Shown here: piece after piece, positions 34,201-48,825 of the stretch | Layout: every line of letters starts with the position of its first letter | How positions within the stretch are numbered: position 1 is the first letter of the stretch | DNA from: Phoronis australis | Taxonomy: Eukaryota; Phoronida; Phoronidae | Reading direction: 5' to 3' | DNA: 64,000 nt | NCBI GenBank assembly: GCA_002633005.1 | Contig: NMRA01000075.1 | Coordinates: forward strand, 140,624 to 204,623 | Translations under genes and position numbers: made by a program | Notes under the pieces: generated by a model | The model's input: the letters and a program-made list of their open reading frames with translations, nothing else | Databases searched by the model: none | Told to the model about the DNA's origin: nothing

Positions 34201-35058
34201 TGTCATAGATCAGCTCAGGAAATGGATAAAGCCTTGTTGAAGGAGTCCTGATGATCTTGATGGAGGCATTATTATTACTGATTATACAATTGTCCAAAGC
34301 TCGAATGAAAAAGGTGAAATGCCGCTCATGGGATGGATGACACAACAGTTGGCCTTCTGTAACTCATTGATAAGAGCACCAGACCGTGTTTTCTGCCAAT
34401 AGGGTTGATTTAGACCACTAAAATTACCTTTTTCTTGATTTTTTAAATCAGTTTGAAAATGACCTCGGATGGAACTGGCACTTCCCTTCAGACTGAGCTC
34501 ATCAAACTTTAGGTCCAGGTTACACGATGACCGGAAATTTTATTTCACAACGGTAAGTGGCCTAAATCAAAACGTATTTGTTTGACAGATAGCGCGGGTT
34601 CAATATCGCTTTAGTAGCAACCTACATAACGTGAGCTCTAGGACTCCAGGGTTGGCATCAATTAACACTTTTTATTTTTGTAGTCTGCGTATTTAGCAAA
34701 ATAGGTCAACACAAAACTACAGACTTTAACTAAGTAAACGTATTCATTTTTTGAAAGTTGGTCATAATTATATTTGGTGTTTGTCGTTTGTTGTTATTAA
34801 TCTGACATCAACTGGGCCGCGTGACCATGTCTTTTTAGTAGAATTTAGCAAAAAGGGGGGTCTACATCCATATTAGAACACCGTTATCAAGAACATGATC
34901 AAATTTTATTTTATGAAAATGTTCAAGATAAAATCTCAAAAATGCTGTTCCATCTTTCTAAATAATTACTTCGTTTTAACTTTATGCATCTGTTGTGTTT
35001 TACAAAAAAACACAAAAGTCCAATTGCTTAATACTTGCGCGCACCCAGCCTTCAATAT

Positions 35059-35120
35059 GGGGGGGGGGGCTCGAATTCCGAACGTTGTTGACAAAAAAAA
35101 AAAAAAAACAAAAAAAAAAC
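35059..35120. repeat. Poly-G then poly-A low-complexity tract
   Basis: Eleven Gs (35059-35069) and an A-rich run (35092-35120). Confidence 0.8.
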
Positions 35121-35479
35121 AGGAGTACCACTGTGAATTGCGCGTTTGCGCTTATTTAGTGGATTTTTGTTCCATTTTCTCGGACTTTTTGTCTCTCGGG
35201 GGCAGACCTTTTTGCCCACTTCGCCAGGGCGGGGCGCTTGAACGAACCCCCCGCCCTGGGTGCGCGCATGTAATAGTCTCTCCTACAAAGCTGAAACAAT
35301 CTAAGAACAATTCATAACAGTGGCTTGGAGATTACTGGACAAAGCATGAGCATCTGAAAGTTTCATATGAATCTGATAACTCATTTCAGGAATATGACGT
35401 TCCGAAGTAAGCCAAGTTAGACCAGTGGCCCTTCATAACTTTAAAGCCACAGACTATAAAACCGGCCTCTATCACAAAA

Positions 35480-35740
35480 AAAACTGTTTTGAGCACGTAC
35501 CGCTTATGAAGTTGGTCTAAAATTGTTCCATAGTCAAACTGGAGTTGATTTCGGGGCCTCGGAATGACGGGCAGCTCGTTATGATTGTCTGAGATCAGGC
35601 CAAAGTTGACTTGCCATGGCATGTCATTTTATGGTCTCAGGGAATGAAATACTGTCAGTTTTTTTTTGCAAATCGAGAAATCATTTTTCGTCTGTGCAAG
35701 GGACAAGTTGAGACCAATTTTGATGCGGCCATTGTGGTTA
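35480..35740 (+). repeat. Dispersed repeat related to 42330-42570
   Basis: Shared order: accg..ttatgaa.ttggtct, then catggcatgtcattttatg, then agaaatca..ttc, then gagaccaatt. Weaker relatives appear at 58385-58620 and, inverted, near 32380-32470 and 59720-59930. Confidence 0.5.
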
Positions 35741-37599
35741 AACAGTTTGCTTCTTTGACACAAGCCGTGTTTCCTGATCCTTCTATTACCATACATTTAA
35801 TTCTTCATTTAGTATCACCGTGGGAGGAAGTTTGACATTTATTTACAATATTTTTCCGTAAAAGCAGAGAAGTCGTTTCTACTGTAGGACTGCTTTTCTT
35901 GTATACGGTTACGCCGTTACACACGAGCTTTCCGTCGGATCATTAGATGCCATTGCGCCCTGGGACTCACTTTTAGAAATTTCAGCTATGTTTGTGTACA
36001 AAAGGTACAGCCATAATAAACATATGAAGCACTGACTTGTTTTGGTTGTTGCCTGAAAACGCATGGCTGCTTATTTATATTTTACGTAACCACTTCACTC
36101 CGTCGCCTGTTGGCGCGATCTTATCACCTGGCGCTAAGAATATTGGTTTTCAAACCAATGGGGAGTTGCCAAAGCTATTCAGCTAGTTAATGGTTTGGAG
36201 CGAAATTAAATTATTATAATAGACTCGTCTTTTGACAATGGTGTCTATTTCAGGAAGATAAGACTCAGCTATCAAACCAGGTTAACTTTTGTCCTATCAC
36301 GCGTAAAATCGGAATTGTCCCACCTAATCGTCGCAGGAGTACCATGTAATTCGATGATCCTCTCATTTATTCGTTCCAGTCCTCTTGTCACTCTCGGAGA
36401 CATTCGCGGTTTCTTAACGAGCGAACTGGAATGATGGCGTGAGAGCTTCACACATGTCCATTGTACATTAATTTTTAATAGTGGATTTGAAGCTTCAACA
36501 ACTATGAGGAAAAAGCGACATTATCGGCGAGAACAGTGATTTTCGGAGATCAGTCTGAAGGCGGTTACACTTCTTTGACATCTAGGTCTCATAATGGCTC
36601 AATCCAGTTCTATATTGTAAAATTATTGCCTGTCGAACACAGAGTAGATGTCTCGCAGTCACGAATAATGCAATGTCACTTACCAGATACCTTGCTACAC
36701 ACAGATGTTATCGGCGCAGTACCTGCAGTGGATTCTCATCGCAACTGCAACCTCACAAAAGTTTCGTCCATCTTTTCTTTCATTACACTGACAAGAAATA
36801 CAGTCTCACTCAGACTTCCCAATCAAATGTAGACAATTTTTTTTTATTTTCACAAATTTTCAAACGAAGAATCTAACACAAACTGAAATTTTTCATGTAC
36901 ATCTGTTATGAACTCGGTCATCTTATGATCATCATTGTACATGTCCCCAGCTTACTTGTTTGTTTATGTAATTATTTGATTTCATTTTAGCACTTTAGTT
37001 ATTGACTTGTTAACATATTGACTTATGCATCTATTTAATATTAAACTAATTGTCAGATATTACAAACATGCCATGTAGGACGACCCTTGATGGAAATAAC
37101 TAACTATCCGTGCATCGAGTGTCTTTTTAGTTTATATTTATGGCCTTATGTGCTACCCTAATTTTTAGTTTATGTCGTGCAGTGTTGCATTATATTTTAT
37201 TGTGTTAGATTATGTCAATTTTGAAGTCAAACCAATCTTAAATAAATTAATCAACCAAACCTCCGCGAACTTAGTTCAACGCTCTGCTGTCAAAACTAAA
37301 TACCACTCGATGAATGGCAGAGCAAATTCAGCAAAGTAACCGGCCTTGAGTTCAACGAATGTAAGACAACGGGGGAATTGGCGATGTGTATTAAAATCAC
37401 AAAAATGCAACATATTTTGTTGTTTAGTAAGTAGCCCCCATTCCACAATGGTGCCCCAAATGCGGTTTTCGGATACGAAACCGATAGCGTATTTCGATAC
37501 TGTTTAGGTGTCGTTGTCAACCGATGCGACAGTGGGGTTTCAAAACATTGCCACACCTATCCGATTCTGAATTGATGGGTAATGAGCCAGCAACTAAGT

Positions 37600-37712
37600 C
37601 GCAGGCGATCGGGCGCCACTTCCGAATTCGCAGTTTAAAGTTGGCCATAACCCCAACAAACTCTGAAGAGTTTTCTTGAGTTGCTGATGGTCTCGACGTT
37701 CTTGCTGGCAAC
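37600..37712 (+). repeat. ~110-bp dispersed repeat family, CpG-rich member
   Basis: Shares gcgccacttccgaattcgca ... aacaaactctgaagagttttcttgag with members at 44150-44245, 45493-45588, 55215-55320 and 62220-62320, all in the same orientation. Confidence 0.65.
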
Positions 37713-40700
37713 GAAAATAGAAACATATCGCGGCAAGGGATACTCACCTATTTTTATAAGAGTTAAATTTCTAATTTGATTTGCACTTTTCCTTGGCTCA
37801 ACGGGATAAATGGAGCTTTTTCTTTGCACATGTAATTATCATATTGTGAATGTTTTGCCAACTACGTTTTCAGCTGAAATGAATTCACGAAACGGTTCCG
37901 CTATTGGTGTGATAAATGCATATGGCCACAGTATGAATCATATCTTGCATACCCTGACAAATTTTCTGAGTCACCGTGAAAAATGGTCAGGACCAACTTG
38001 TTAAATACCCCAGGGTCTGTCATCCCGGCGAAAGTGTCGAAGTGAGCTGCTGTGCCGCAGGGCGAAACCTACAGTGATATTTTGTTTTTAGAGCTTCAGT
38101 AAATAACAATAAACAAAACCGGTCCTAAGCTAAAATCACAATAATTCAGTTTTGGAAACGATAGCCAGTGGAGTAAATCCGTGAAGTAAATCAATGCGCT
38201 TTATATCACGCCTTGTTAGCCTGGGGCAAGGTTACCATGTAGGATAATCTGTGTCAGCTTGCTTGGTTTCTTACAAAATTTTAAGCTTTTTTGTGGAAAC
38301 ACTGCGTCAGTCACTATCATTGTCGGCGAACGTGGGAGTACGACCTGGACCTGCGTGAACAAAATTTGTCATGGCGCATGCTCCTGCGGAATGATGTTCA
38401 GGTTGGGAATTTGAAATCCTTGTGTATATATTCCTGGACCGGCTACAAGGCAACAGTCTCCCCTGTCCGCAGAGAGACAGTCGGGGTACACACAAGGGAC
38501 AAGGTAGGGTCTTGACAGTTTTGAACTTTAACAAATTGGATCTTAAAATTTACTCAAAAAGCAAGCAAGCGTTTCAAAGATTGTTTTCGGTTGATGAGCG
38601 ATGTCATTTTGTCAACGGTGACGTCGTTCAACTATTTTCTAATAGTTTTATATCAGTAATTAATTTTTAAGGTACCGAGGAGGAAATGGTTGGATAGAAT
38701 AGCTCGTGACTACCAATACCCGAAGTATTGATAATTTCTAAAAGTGCAGGTACGTTTGGTGCCTGTAAGCTAAAGGTAATACGTCGCCATCTGATCGTAG
38801 TCTTCTTGGCCGGTTACACATTTTATTTTTGATTGCTAAATGTAACTTTTTAAAATTTCATCTGCTCCTCATTTTTACAGTTAAAAATGCCATGTCCTAA
38901 GCACAGCCCCTCAACAAATTATTTTCTTTTGTTTATTTCTTCATCGTGGTTGAACAAATGTTACTCTTTCAGTTTGCGCCCATAGCCACAGCTACGTTTT
39001 CGTCATATTCCAGCTTTATTTGTCTTGTAATACTTTTGAACTTATGTCGTCCATGGACATCACCAGATCAAAGGCTGGGGGGAGGGGGCAGGCAGTGTCC
39101 GTGAGTTTTATGACAATGTAGGCTACGCCTTGATTAGCATATTAAGTTATTTGGTTAGAAATAGCACACCACCATAGTATGAAATATGGCAGAGAAACAA
39201 AGGACCTATGACCGGTGGCAACGTGAACCCCTCCGTTAACTGCTCTGCCAGATTATCTCATAGGGTATCTTTTCTGGGCTGTTGATCTGTTGTATTATGT
39301 ATAGCCTGTGATCTCAACTGACGGCGCAAGTCAGTGTTGATGGAATGTGTATTAAATCTAAACTTGAAATAATTAATTCTGTACTGCTTTGTAAAATATT
39401 AAATGAGCCAGTATTTTGTGAAATTACACCATGAAATTGCAATTCTTAAGATTCTAGTCTGTTTTTCGTCATCATAGTCTATACTTTGAGCTTGCAGACA
39501 AATCTTATTCTTTCCTATCTGTACAAATGAGTGTTTTCATTTACTCTGTAATTATAATTAAATAAATATGATTTTGTAAAATTCTGAGATTCCCTAGAAG
39601 AAATAAATTTTGATCTTTCAAGTTTTTTGTTTCACAGACAGAAGTGATTTGATTTTTTAATTTGATACCGTTATTCACTGTAATCTGTTCACTGGCAGAT
39701 GGCTCAAATTTTGTGAAACCAAAAAATTCCTAAAAATTCTGGCTGTGCTCATGTTCATGGTGAGTATTTGGTAACAATGACAACTGTAATTTAATATTTC
39801 ACTGAAAATTTAGAAAAGCCATTCATGAGTGAAAATACCATTCTCTCACAGAATGCGAAACTATTTGTTTTCTGAGAAGTATCAATTACCCAAAATTTTC
39901 TGCAATTCTATGCCTTCCGACCATACTTTTTTGCCATTTGCACCCTGTTGTTGTTTCTGCTGTGTCATAAATCACTTAAAATGATACCTGAAACTATTTT
40001 AGCCTACCACCAACCTGGGAATGTGGTCTTAATGTTCAAGTCTCAACTGTGAAAGCCATCTAGACAATTGAACATGTAACACCTCATTTATAAGATTTAC
40101 CATACTGATTTGGACAAAACAGTAGGCCACATAGAGTTATGTTGGTTGAAAGAAAACTCGTATGGTCATTAGAGAGAGAATATCTTGAAACCAGCACACC
40201 TCAAAACCTGCTTTGAAATGCAGTTTTGTTTGGAGAGTATAACAGAACTGGGCTGTAGCATTTGTGTTTCGGTAATCATTCACAAACACTACTTAATATC
40301 CACAATTCATTCTGAATGGACTGTATGCTTAATTTACCTTATCTTGTGAATTGTATGTTTTGGCAGCCATTCAAATCATGATGAGCAAAAATCACATTCT
40401 GCCATTTGAATAAAATAATTATCTTTTCTACACATTCTATCACATATAGACTTAAGACCACCAGTGGATATGAATTCACTGGCTGATTCATTATTGAAAT
40501 TAGTTAAATTTTCCAAATATGGTCTGGTCTGGTAAACCCAGGGAACAATTGATTAAACATAATGAATGCATAGTCCCATTACAAAATGTTTGCAATTATA
40601 ATTCTTTATGGTTCTTCAGGCTTTCATTGGATTGATTAAAATTGACAGGACATGTGAACATGTAAATTAGATTAGCTGTTTTAATTATAGTTTATTTTCT

Positions 40701-42329
40701 CCAAAATGAGTATATATACTATCTAACTGAGATCTGCTCAATGGTAATAGAAACCTGTATTTTGTACATTGCAGTCTCTGGCGTTGTACAGGGTTTAGTA
40801 CTGATAGTCCCTCAGTTGATATTCTTTAATTAATACACAGAGCAATGAGTAGACATTATCAGGAAGGTGGAGATAATACTGAAAGTTAAGCCTAACAAAG
40901 CTCCTAAGAAAATGTCTATTTCAGTGTTGTTGTGATGGCAATTTTTGTTAACCAGATGATGAATGGAGCAGTTCTGTAAAAGTTGGTACCTAAAAACACA
41001 ATTATTGCACTACCATTTTCCACACATTTTGCTAGTTGCAGAATTGAAGGAAGCCTTGCTGTGTCAGTTGATAACTAGAAGTTTTCAATTAGTGCTATCC
41101 TTTGCAGACCAATTTCATAATTAGTATATCAAATTTCATTGACTCTTTTCAGGCAAAAACCACTTTTGGAAAGTTATAGGGGCCAAAATCACTAGCCATT
41201 GAATCTGTTAAAATATGCCATCAACTCCCTGTAATGTGTTGACTGCTTACAGAGGCAGCTCCATTATGTCATAATTTCCAATTATAACCCAACCACTAAC
41301 TACTGTCAAATTATGCTGTTCAATTTCTCATTGGCCAGATTTAGCGCTAAAACCAACAGAGATGGTGTCATATGTCACTATTTTCTGACCTTTTGGCTAC
41401 AGGGTATTAGGATACTATAATTCCCCCCACAGAATTGTTGGTACTGGGTTCTCGTGTATCTTTCTGAAGCTCCGAGACAGGTGCATGCCTGTCAATCAAG
41501 TAGTTTTACTGCTGCTCAAGCAGTTCATTTGATAGCTATGCCTCCATCTTTATATTATTGCCTTCTTTACGACTACACCAACACAGAGCTGTTCAAAGTT
41601 GACAAAGAACAATTTTGGGAATGTGATTCATCTATTATTCTCAACACTAAACAATTTTACTTGAATTTTACCAGTGAATGTCTTTCTCTGTACTTTCCTT
41701 AAAGGAAAAATACCCAACTTTCACATTGAAAAATATGAGTTGGTAAGTTGTACCTCTGAAAGACAAATTGCTTTTGACCAGTGCAACAGGTCACCTAACG
41801 ATGTTTTCTATAAATAAAGGCTACCTGGTAATTTGTAGGATGACATCATTCCCAGACAGGAAACTGAGACAAACACAGTGAGAAAAAGTGTGTGTTGGTC
41901 CAGTTGTCTCTGGAATTGACTGCCACTGTTTTGCAGTGACCAACATAACAACAATAGTGTTTGTTTTGCACTTGGATTCTGGGATTTTCTGAGAATGATG
42001 TCAACAGCTTGTCCGATATTTGGATGCAGAGGTCATGATGTCATAAACTAGAAGGTGCAATGTGCTTTTGATACAATGACTAGTTTAAAGATCTTGAATA
42101 CTTGAAAAATAAAAAGTTTGACAGTATACTTTTATAAGATTTTTTGTGTTTTCCCTTTTGCAAACCAGAATATCAGTGTAGTCAGGAACATTAACACGAC
42201 ATTTTCTGAATAGAATGTGAGTGACTGTGAAATCCTCTGTGAAAAGAAATAAAATTGTTCTCTTTGTCTTCTCCATTGTAATTGGAACATTAAAAATGAC
42301 TACAAACCAGCCTTCCATGACAAAATCAA

Positions 42330-42570
42330 CCTCTGATTTAGACCACTTACCGTTATGAAATTGGTCTCAATAGGTAAATTTAAGACAATTTTATGACTTT
42401 GTAAGAACTGAAAGTTTGCTCTACAAATCCACTTGTCACGGCGTGTCATTTTATGCAGCAAACAAGGTTTCAATGAAGTGCCAGTTCATAGTAAACCCAG
42501 AAATCACTTCTTATCTGAGTAAGGAACATGTGGAGACCAATTATAAGCAGTTAAGAGGTTTGAATGGAAA
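42330..42570 (+). repeat. Dispersed repeat related to 35480-35740
   Basis: Contains accttaccgttatgaaattggtct-like sequence, cacggcgtgtcattttatg, agaaatcacttc and gagaccaatt in that order. Confidence 0.5.
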
Positions 42571-43640
42571 GTTCTTGTTTGGACAGAGCATCCGGATAGT
42601 TGCTGCTTTTTCAAACTGTGGTTCAAGCCAATGATATATTCTAATCATGTGAATTAACTGGTATCTGCATGAAAACTACCACAGTTTAGGTGTGTACTAA
42701 CCACGCAACATGTATTGGTTTCTATTTAGGTGTTCAATTTGTCCATATAACACGAATTTGCCTAACTTCTGTAACAATATTAGGAAAAATTATCTAATTA
42801 TAACTCACATGTTTCTAGTTGGTATATGTGGGAAATCATACACCCATGAGAAAGTTTTCTTAACAAACACCCGAGAGAAAGAAAAATGGACTTTTGCTCA
42901 GAATAACAATGCCCATTTCATTTCTAATGCAAGCTAAACAAATTAAAAATATTATTCCATCACAATCTTGTTTGATCTACTTCTTTAGCGTAGCATTTAA
43001 ACATAAAATGTTCAATGCTTTTGAATGCCTAAAGTTCTTTGGCAAATTCTGTAATCCCCCTGAGGCAATGGCCAGTGTGTTCTGGTATATTGGGGCTAGT
43101 TCATGATGAACTGGTTGTGGCATGTCTCTAGTCATAATCTGAATAACATGAGGAAAATAAAATAAAATAAATGTACTATTCCAAGTTTTAATTAAATGCC
43201 CGCTAAATTCTTTGGTCACTAACATTTGTTTTGAAGTACTTTTATTAATAAAATAAAGTTGGGGCCTGCTCCGTATTTTAATCGCCAACTTTGATCATTG
43301 TCGACTAGCAATAAGGTTTTTAGTGAATGATTACATTCAAAGCTGTAGGGAATGTCTTTGGCATTTTAAATTTAGAATTAATTCAGTGTGAGAGTGGTAG
43401 TTTTACTGACCATATGGCGTGTCAGTGCTTAGAACTAACCTTTGATTGATGCTAACAGAACTAGGACAGATGCATACATCTGCTGCAGCAGAGGGCCGTT
43501 GATGGTGTTGCAATGAATGACAAGGTATTGCAGAGAGAAAACACAAAACCCAGTGGTGAAAGAAAAAGGGACAACGTTGATTTTGAAGTGCCATCTTGGT
43601 TGTTTTAATGTGCGAGAGAACTGTATGGATATTTTGGAGA

Positions 43641-46324
43641 CAAATGCATACCAAAATTATCATTTTGTTATTTTATTTATATGTTAAATTGAATACTGGC
43701 AAGTTTTTCTTATCAGCGCTGTACGAAACTTGAGAATTTTAGAGTGAACTTTTCGTAAGTTCTAAAGATTATATTCTACTCCTCTGCCTCACTGTGAGCT
43801 AAAGAGTGTAGAATTTTACTTACAAGCACACATGAAGCATGTTACCACTGAATCTCCATGAAAACTCACCCACAGTGGCAAACATGTAGAGGAGCTTGAT
43901 TTAAGCAAAATATATGTGATGTGGCTTAATGAGGTTTAATCACCAAAGCAAATTAGAAATTAGATGTAGATTGCACATAGTGTGAGAATGATCTCCAATT
44001 TCTGGGAGATTGTTAACATAAGAACATAGATTTTTAGTATTTAAAGAGTCACTTCGCTGTTGATTAGCTGCCAATGCTGGAATGCCTAGCCAATGCACTT
44101 AGGGATTTAAAGTTACTGCCACTCTTATCCAATTGGGCAACTAAGTGCCTGTCAGCGCCATTTTTGAATTGTAATTTTAGCATTGACTAACCCACAGTAA
44201 GCTCTAAAGTATTTTCTTGAGACTTAGATGGTTTTTATATTCTTGTTGATGATAATCAAGTCCCGTCACTGTGAAGAATATAATGAGATCCATTTTGGGA
44301 GCTTGAGTTCTTTCATTATTTTTGGCAGCTGAAGGATGAGCAAATCCAATTTTAACATTAGGAACGAAAAATAACATAGTGTCAGTAAAACTTTCTTCAT
44401 ACAGTCTGAACTGTTTCACATGGAAGTTTGAATTGACTGAATTTTAGGATCTTGATTTTCAAATCTTCATCCACCTAATGCATGGCCTGACTGTACTATA
44501 CATATTGGTAGCTGGGTATGCACAGTTTCAACACCAAAGATTAGATCACCATAAGTCTTGCAGCCTATTCTTGTGATATTGTATGTTTGCAGTTACAGTT
44601 TAAGGTTAAAAACCTACATGTATGCTATATCCGCCACTGGTTAAAGGCATCCATGTACTTATAGATTTGCCCTGAGGACATTTTTTTCTGTTATAAATCA
44701 CCCAGTCTACAGACAGTACCCCCTACTGTCTGCATGGGTATCTAGTCCTGATAGAAATGACAACAACAAAAGCTGAGGTCCTTGTATTACTGTAAAACTG
44801 TGTACTGGTATTTCACAGTCTTCTGAGCACAACACACTTTCTGACTTGTGCAGTAATCTGTCTGAGTTCAGCCTTGTTTATTTTAAGCATTTCATGAGCA
44901 TTGAATATACTCACTTGCAGGGATTCATGAAATTAATACCTTGGTATTGAAATGAGGGTTTTTGTGAATACAGAGTGACTCGNCAAATGCATACCAAAAT
45001 TATCATTTTGTTATTTTATTTATATGTTAAATTGAATACTGGCAAGTTTTTCTTATCAGCGCTGTACGAAACTTGAGAATTTTAGAGTGAACTTTTCGTA
45101 AGTTCTAAAGATTATATTCTACTCCTCTGCCTCACTGTGAGCTAAAGAGTGTAGAATTTTACTTACAAGCACACATGAAGCATGTTACCACTGAATCTCC
45201 ATGAAAACTCACCCACAGTGGCAAACATGTAGAGGAGCTTGATTTAAGCAAAATATATGTGATGTGGCTTAATGAGGTTTAATCACCAAAGCAAATTAGA
45301 AATTAGATGTAGATTGCACATAGTGTGAGAATGATCTCCAATTTCTGGGAGATTGTTAACATAAGAACATAGATTTTTAGTATTTAAAGAGTCACTTCGC
45401 TGTTGATTAGCTGCCAATGCTGGAATGCCTAGCCAATGCACTTAGGGATTTAAAGTTACTGCCACTCTTATCCAATTGGGCAAATAAGTGCCTGTCAGCG
45501 CCATTTTTGAATTGTAATTTTAGCATTGACTAACCCACAGTAAGCTCTAAAGTATTTTCTTGAGACTTAGATGGTTTTTATATTCTTGTTGATGATAATC
45601 AAGTCCCGTCACTGTGAAGGATATTATGAGATCCATTTTGGGAGCTTGAGTTCTTTCATTATTTTTGGCAGCTGAAGGATGAGCAAATACAATTTTAACA
45701 TTAGGAACGAAAAATAACATAGTGTCAGTAAAACTTCTTCATACAGTCTGAACTGTTTCACATGGAAGTTTGAATTGACTGAATTTTAGGGTCTTGATTT
45801 TCAAATCTTCATCCACCTAATGCATGACCTGGCTGTACTATACATATTGGTAGCTGGGTATGCACAGTTTCAACACCAAAGATTAGATCACCATAAGCCT
45901 TGCAGCCTATTCTTGTGATATTGTATGTTTGCACTTATAGTTTAAGGTTAAAAACCTACATGTATGCTATATCCGCCACTGGTTAAAGGCATCCATGTAC
46001 TTATAGATTTGCCCCGAGGACATTTTTTTCTGTTATAAATCACCCAGTCTACAGACAGTACCCCCTACTGTCTGCATGGGTATCTAGTCCTGATAGAAAT
46101 GACAACAACAAAAGCAGAGGTCCTTGTATTACTGTAAAACTGTGTACTGGTATTTCACAGTCTTCTGAGCACAACACACTTTCTGACTTGTGCAGTAATC
46201 TGTCTGAGTTCAGCCTTGTTTATTTTAAGCATTTCATGAGCACTGAATATACTCACTTGCAGGGATTCGTGAAATTAATACCTGGGTATTGAAATGAGGG
46301 TTTTTGTGAATACAGAGTGACTCG
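43641..46324. repeat. Direct duplication across a single N (43641-44982 / 44984-46324)
   Basis: Two copies of about 1340 bases, starting caaatgcataccaaaatt and ending tacagagtgactcg, differ at scattered single bases. One N at 44983 joins them. This is most likely two haplotypes placed in series. Confidence 0.92.
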
Positions 46325-48369
46325 ATGAGACACTGCCTCTTTTTGATAAAATGTCATGGTTGTTGTTGTTTTTGATACATCAGCCTTTTAGTATTCGGTG
46401 TCATATCAGGGTGCACAATTGTTAAAACTGGTAAGTTTCATAAAACTAAAATGAAATAATATCTTAGAAAACTGTAACAGCGTCTTGAGATCTCATCTTG
46501 AATGCCTGTTTCAAATAAGTTTTGATCATGTAATTAGCACCGTTGTTTTGCTATGAATGCACCTCATCTTGCTCTTTTGATACATTTTACTGTTTGTCTT
46601 GTAACTCTGACTTTTTAAACATGGCTTAAGATTTTAAACATAGCTCAGGGCTTTTCAGACATGGTCCAGGATTTCCAAACATGCCCCCCAACTCAAAATT
46701 CTATGAGAGGTACAGCACCCTCACTTTTGAATTTGAAGAAGCCACATAAGTTCAAGATCCTGAGCACAATAAAAAATCAAGCCTGGACTTAAAACTTTCT
46801 CTGTTTTTTGCAGCCATCCACAGTGGACAACAAAAAGTGTCGAGGACTTTTAGGATTGGATTTTTACCACTCATGGACTTATAGGACTGGATTATAGCCA
46901 CTTAATTAAATCATGAGATGGACACAAAGATTCTGTTCTGCTGGATTAGTTATCACTCTGTGAAAGAGAACTTGATTAATCAACAGAGACTGGATGAAAT
47001 GTGAAAGTGACCCCTACAGCAGAAGAAAATGTACAAAATAGACAAGCTACTCATACTTTTATTTTGGTTTTGCGTACATGTTACAGTTCAAGCCAACTGG
47101 TGGTGAGTACATTTTGCCGTCATGGTAAATCTGGTAATGATTCTGAGGTACTGAACATTCGATCCTACTTCATGTACGGTAATAGGTCAGTAAAACAAGA
47201 CTGTCCTCAAGAATCATGAATGTAATTTGAAACAAGTAAGAAAGAGACTTAAATCAGTGTGGTCTGTCTTCATTTAAAGATGGGTAAGTTCTCCTTATGA
47301 AAGGAATCAAGACACCACATAATTAATCGATCATTTTTTGATAACATTATCAAATGTTTTCTACTATCTTTATTAACTATCATCACCCCAAAATTTGTAA
47401 TAAATAATTTTCAGCCAGTTCGAAATTGAAGTTTTGTTGTAGTTTTAGGCTCAAACATGCATGCACCTGACTATTTATACCTTAATGGTTATCAAAAACG
47501 TTCACAAAACGGTACATACCTACCGAGACATGTGTTAACAAATAGTGTTTGATTTAGCTAGAACACAACGAACCAATAACATTAGAGGCATTATTCCTAA
47601 TTGTACGATCCTATTACAACTTGTTATGGGCGCCACTGTTCTGGTACTCGTGTTTCAAAAACTTGCAACACTTAGACGTTCTGAGTGAATGTTGATTAAA
47701 GCAAATTGTCTGGATATTATTTTCTTAAGGGCATACATCATTTATGACTTGCTACAAAAAGGAACAGGTCAATCATAATTACTCCTGTACTCTTTCAAGT
47801 ACAGTGTTTTTGAAGGCTGCATGGTATGAAATAGTACAGTTCCTGAACCTCACAGTCCAGTATTGACTTTTATAGATAAGACCATCATTGACCAGTGTTG
47901 TTTGAATAAATTATAAAATTTATGCATCCTGGTAATTAATGATAGAAATGGATCGACAGCTGGGCAATTACTGTGAGGAACATGTTATATACTTAGGCCT
48001 ACTATGTACAGTGCTATAATGCAAGGGTTAATGATGTTGACAAATGTAGTCACTAGTCAAAACTAGGTAAATGATGGTTTTAAGTACTTTAAGTTTATAC
48101 ACAGTTGCCAACATTCGAAAATGAAAAGCAACGTTTGGATCTAGGCCATAGCTCAAAAGGCAAATACATTCTAGAAACAGGTTCTTAGGAAATAGGAGCT
48201 CCATCATGCGTACAACTACAATTATGTACAGCAATGTATCAATTTCAACATGTGTAGCAAAAGGTGGGACATTTTGTTTGGTGGGATGCTGGACAATATC
48301 TTTCAAAAGAAACAAATGGATGGTACCTCCTGAAGCTGAACAGTTGGCAAACACGATTATGTAGTAGGA

Positions 48370-48750
48370 CCCTAAAATAATGTGCAAACTTGGATAACTT
48401 TGGAAACTATCTCAGAAGTGGCTCACTGGATTCACATGAAGCTTTCACATATTATACTTTATGCATTGTTCTCCAAACATGGTTAAATTTCATTTTCATG
48501 TGACCATGTAATTGTTACCATTATTCTGCCATGAATGCACCTTTCATTTTTGCTAAATTTTACTGAAGACATGATCATGTGATGCAAGTAATGACAGATT
48601 AATACAAAGATAAAAATTAGTCTCCAGGCTTTCTACTTTCAGAGAATATATACTTTTTGAGTTAGAAATCTATAGCTCAATTGTAGATACTTGGCTAAAT
48701 GGTCAGACTTGTCGATAAGTTCCAATATAACCTTAAAGGAGTTCTATCAG
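48370..48750 (+). repeat. Dispersed repeat related to 25170-25710
   Basis: Shares taggaccctaaaa, ttcacatgaagctttca, ttctccaaacatg, gacagattaat and acttgtcgataagttcc..ataacc. Confidence 0.5.
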
Positions 48751-48807
48751 ATTTATTACAAGTAATTTAACCATTTATAATACTTATTAGTAAAAAATTA
48801 ATATATT

Positions 48808-48825
48808 CATTTATTTATTTATTTA
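48808..48825. repeat. (ATTT)n microsatellite
   Basis: A short tetranucleotide run. Confidence 0.7.

Larger units (their letters stand above)
31261..39300. other. Gene-free, CpG-retaining region
   Basis: No exon was recognised. Contents seen: a transposon-like end near 33583 (cagtggcggattaagg), a G-run and A-run at 35059-35120, a dispersed repeat at 35480-35740 related to 42330-42570, and one member of the ~110-bp family at 37600-37712. Confidence 0.4.
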
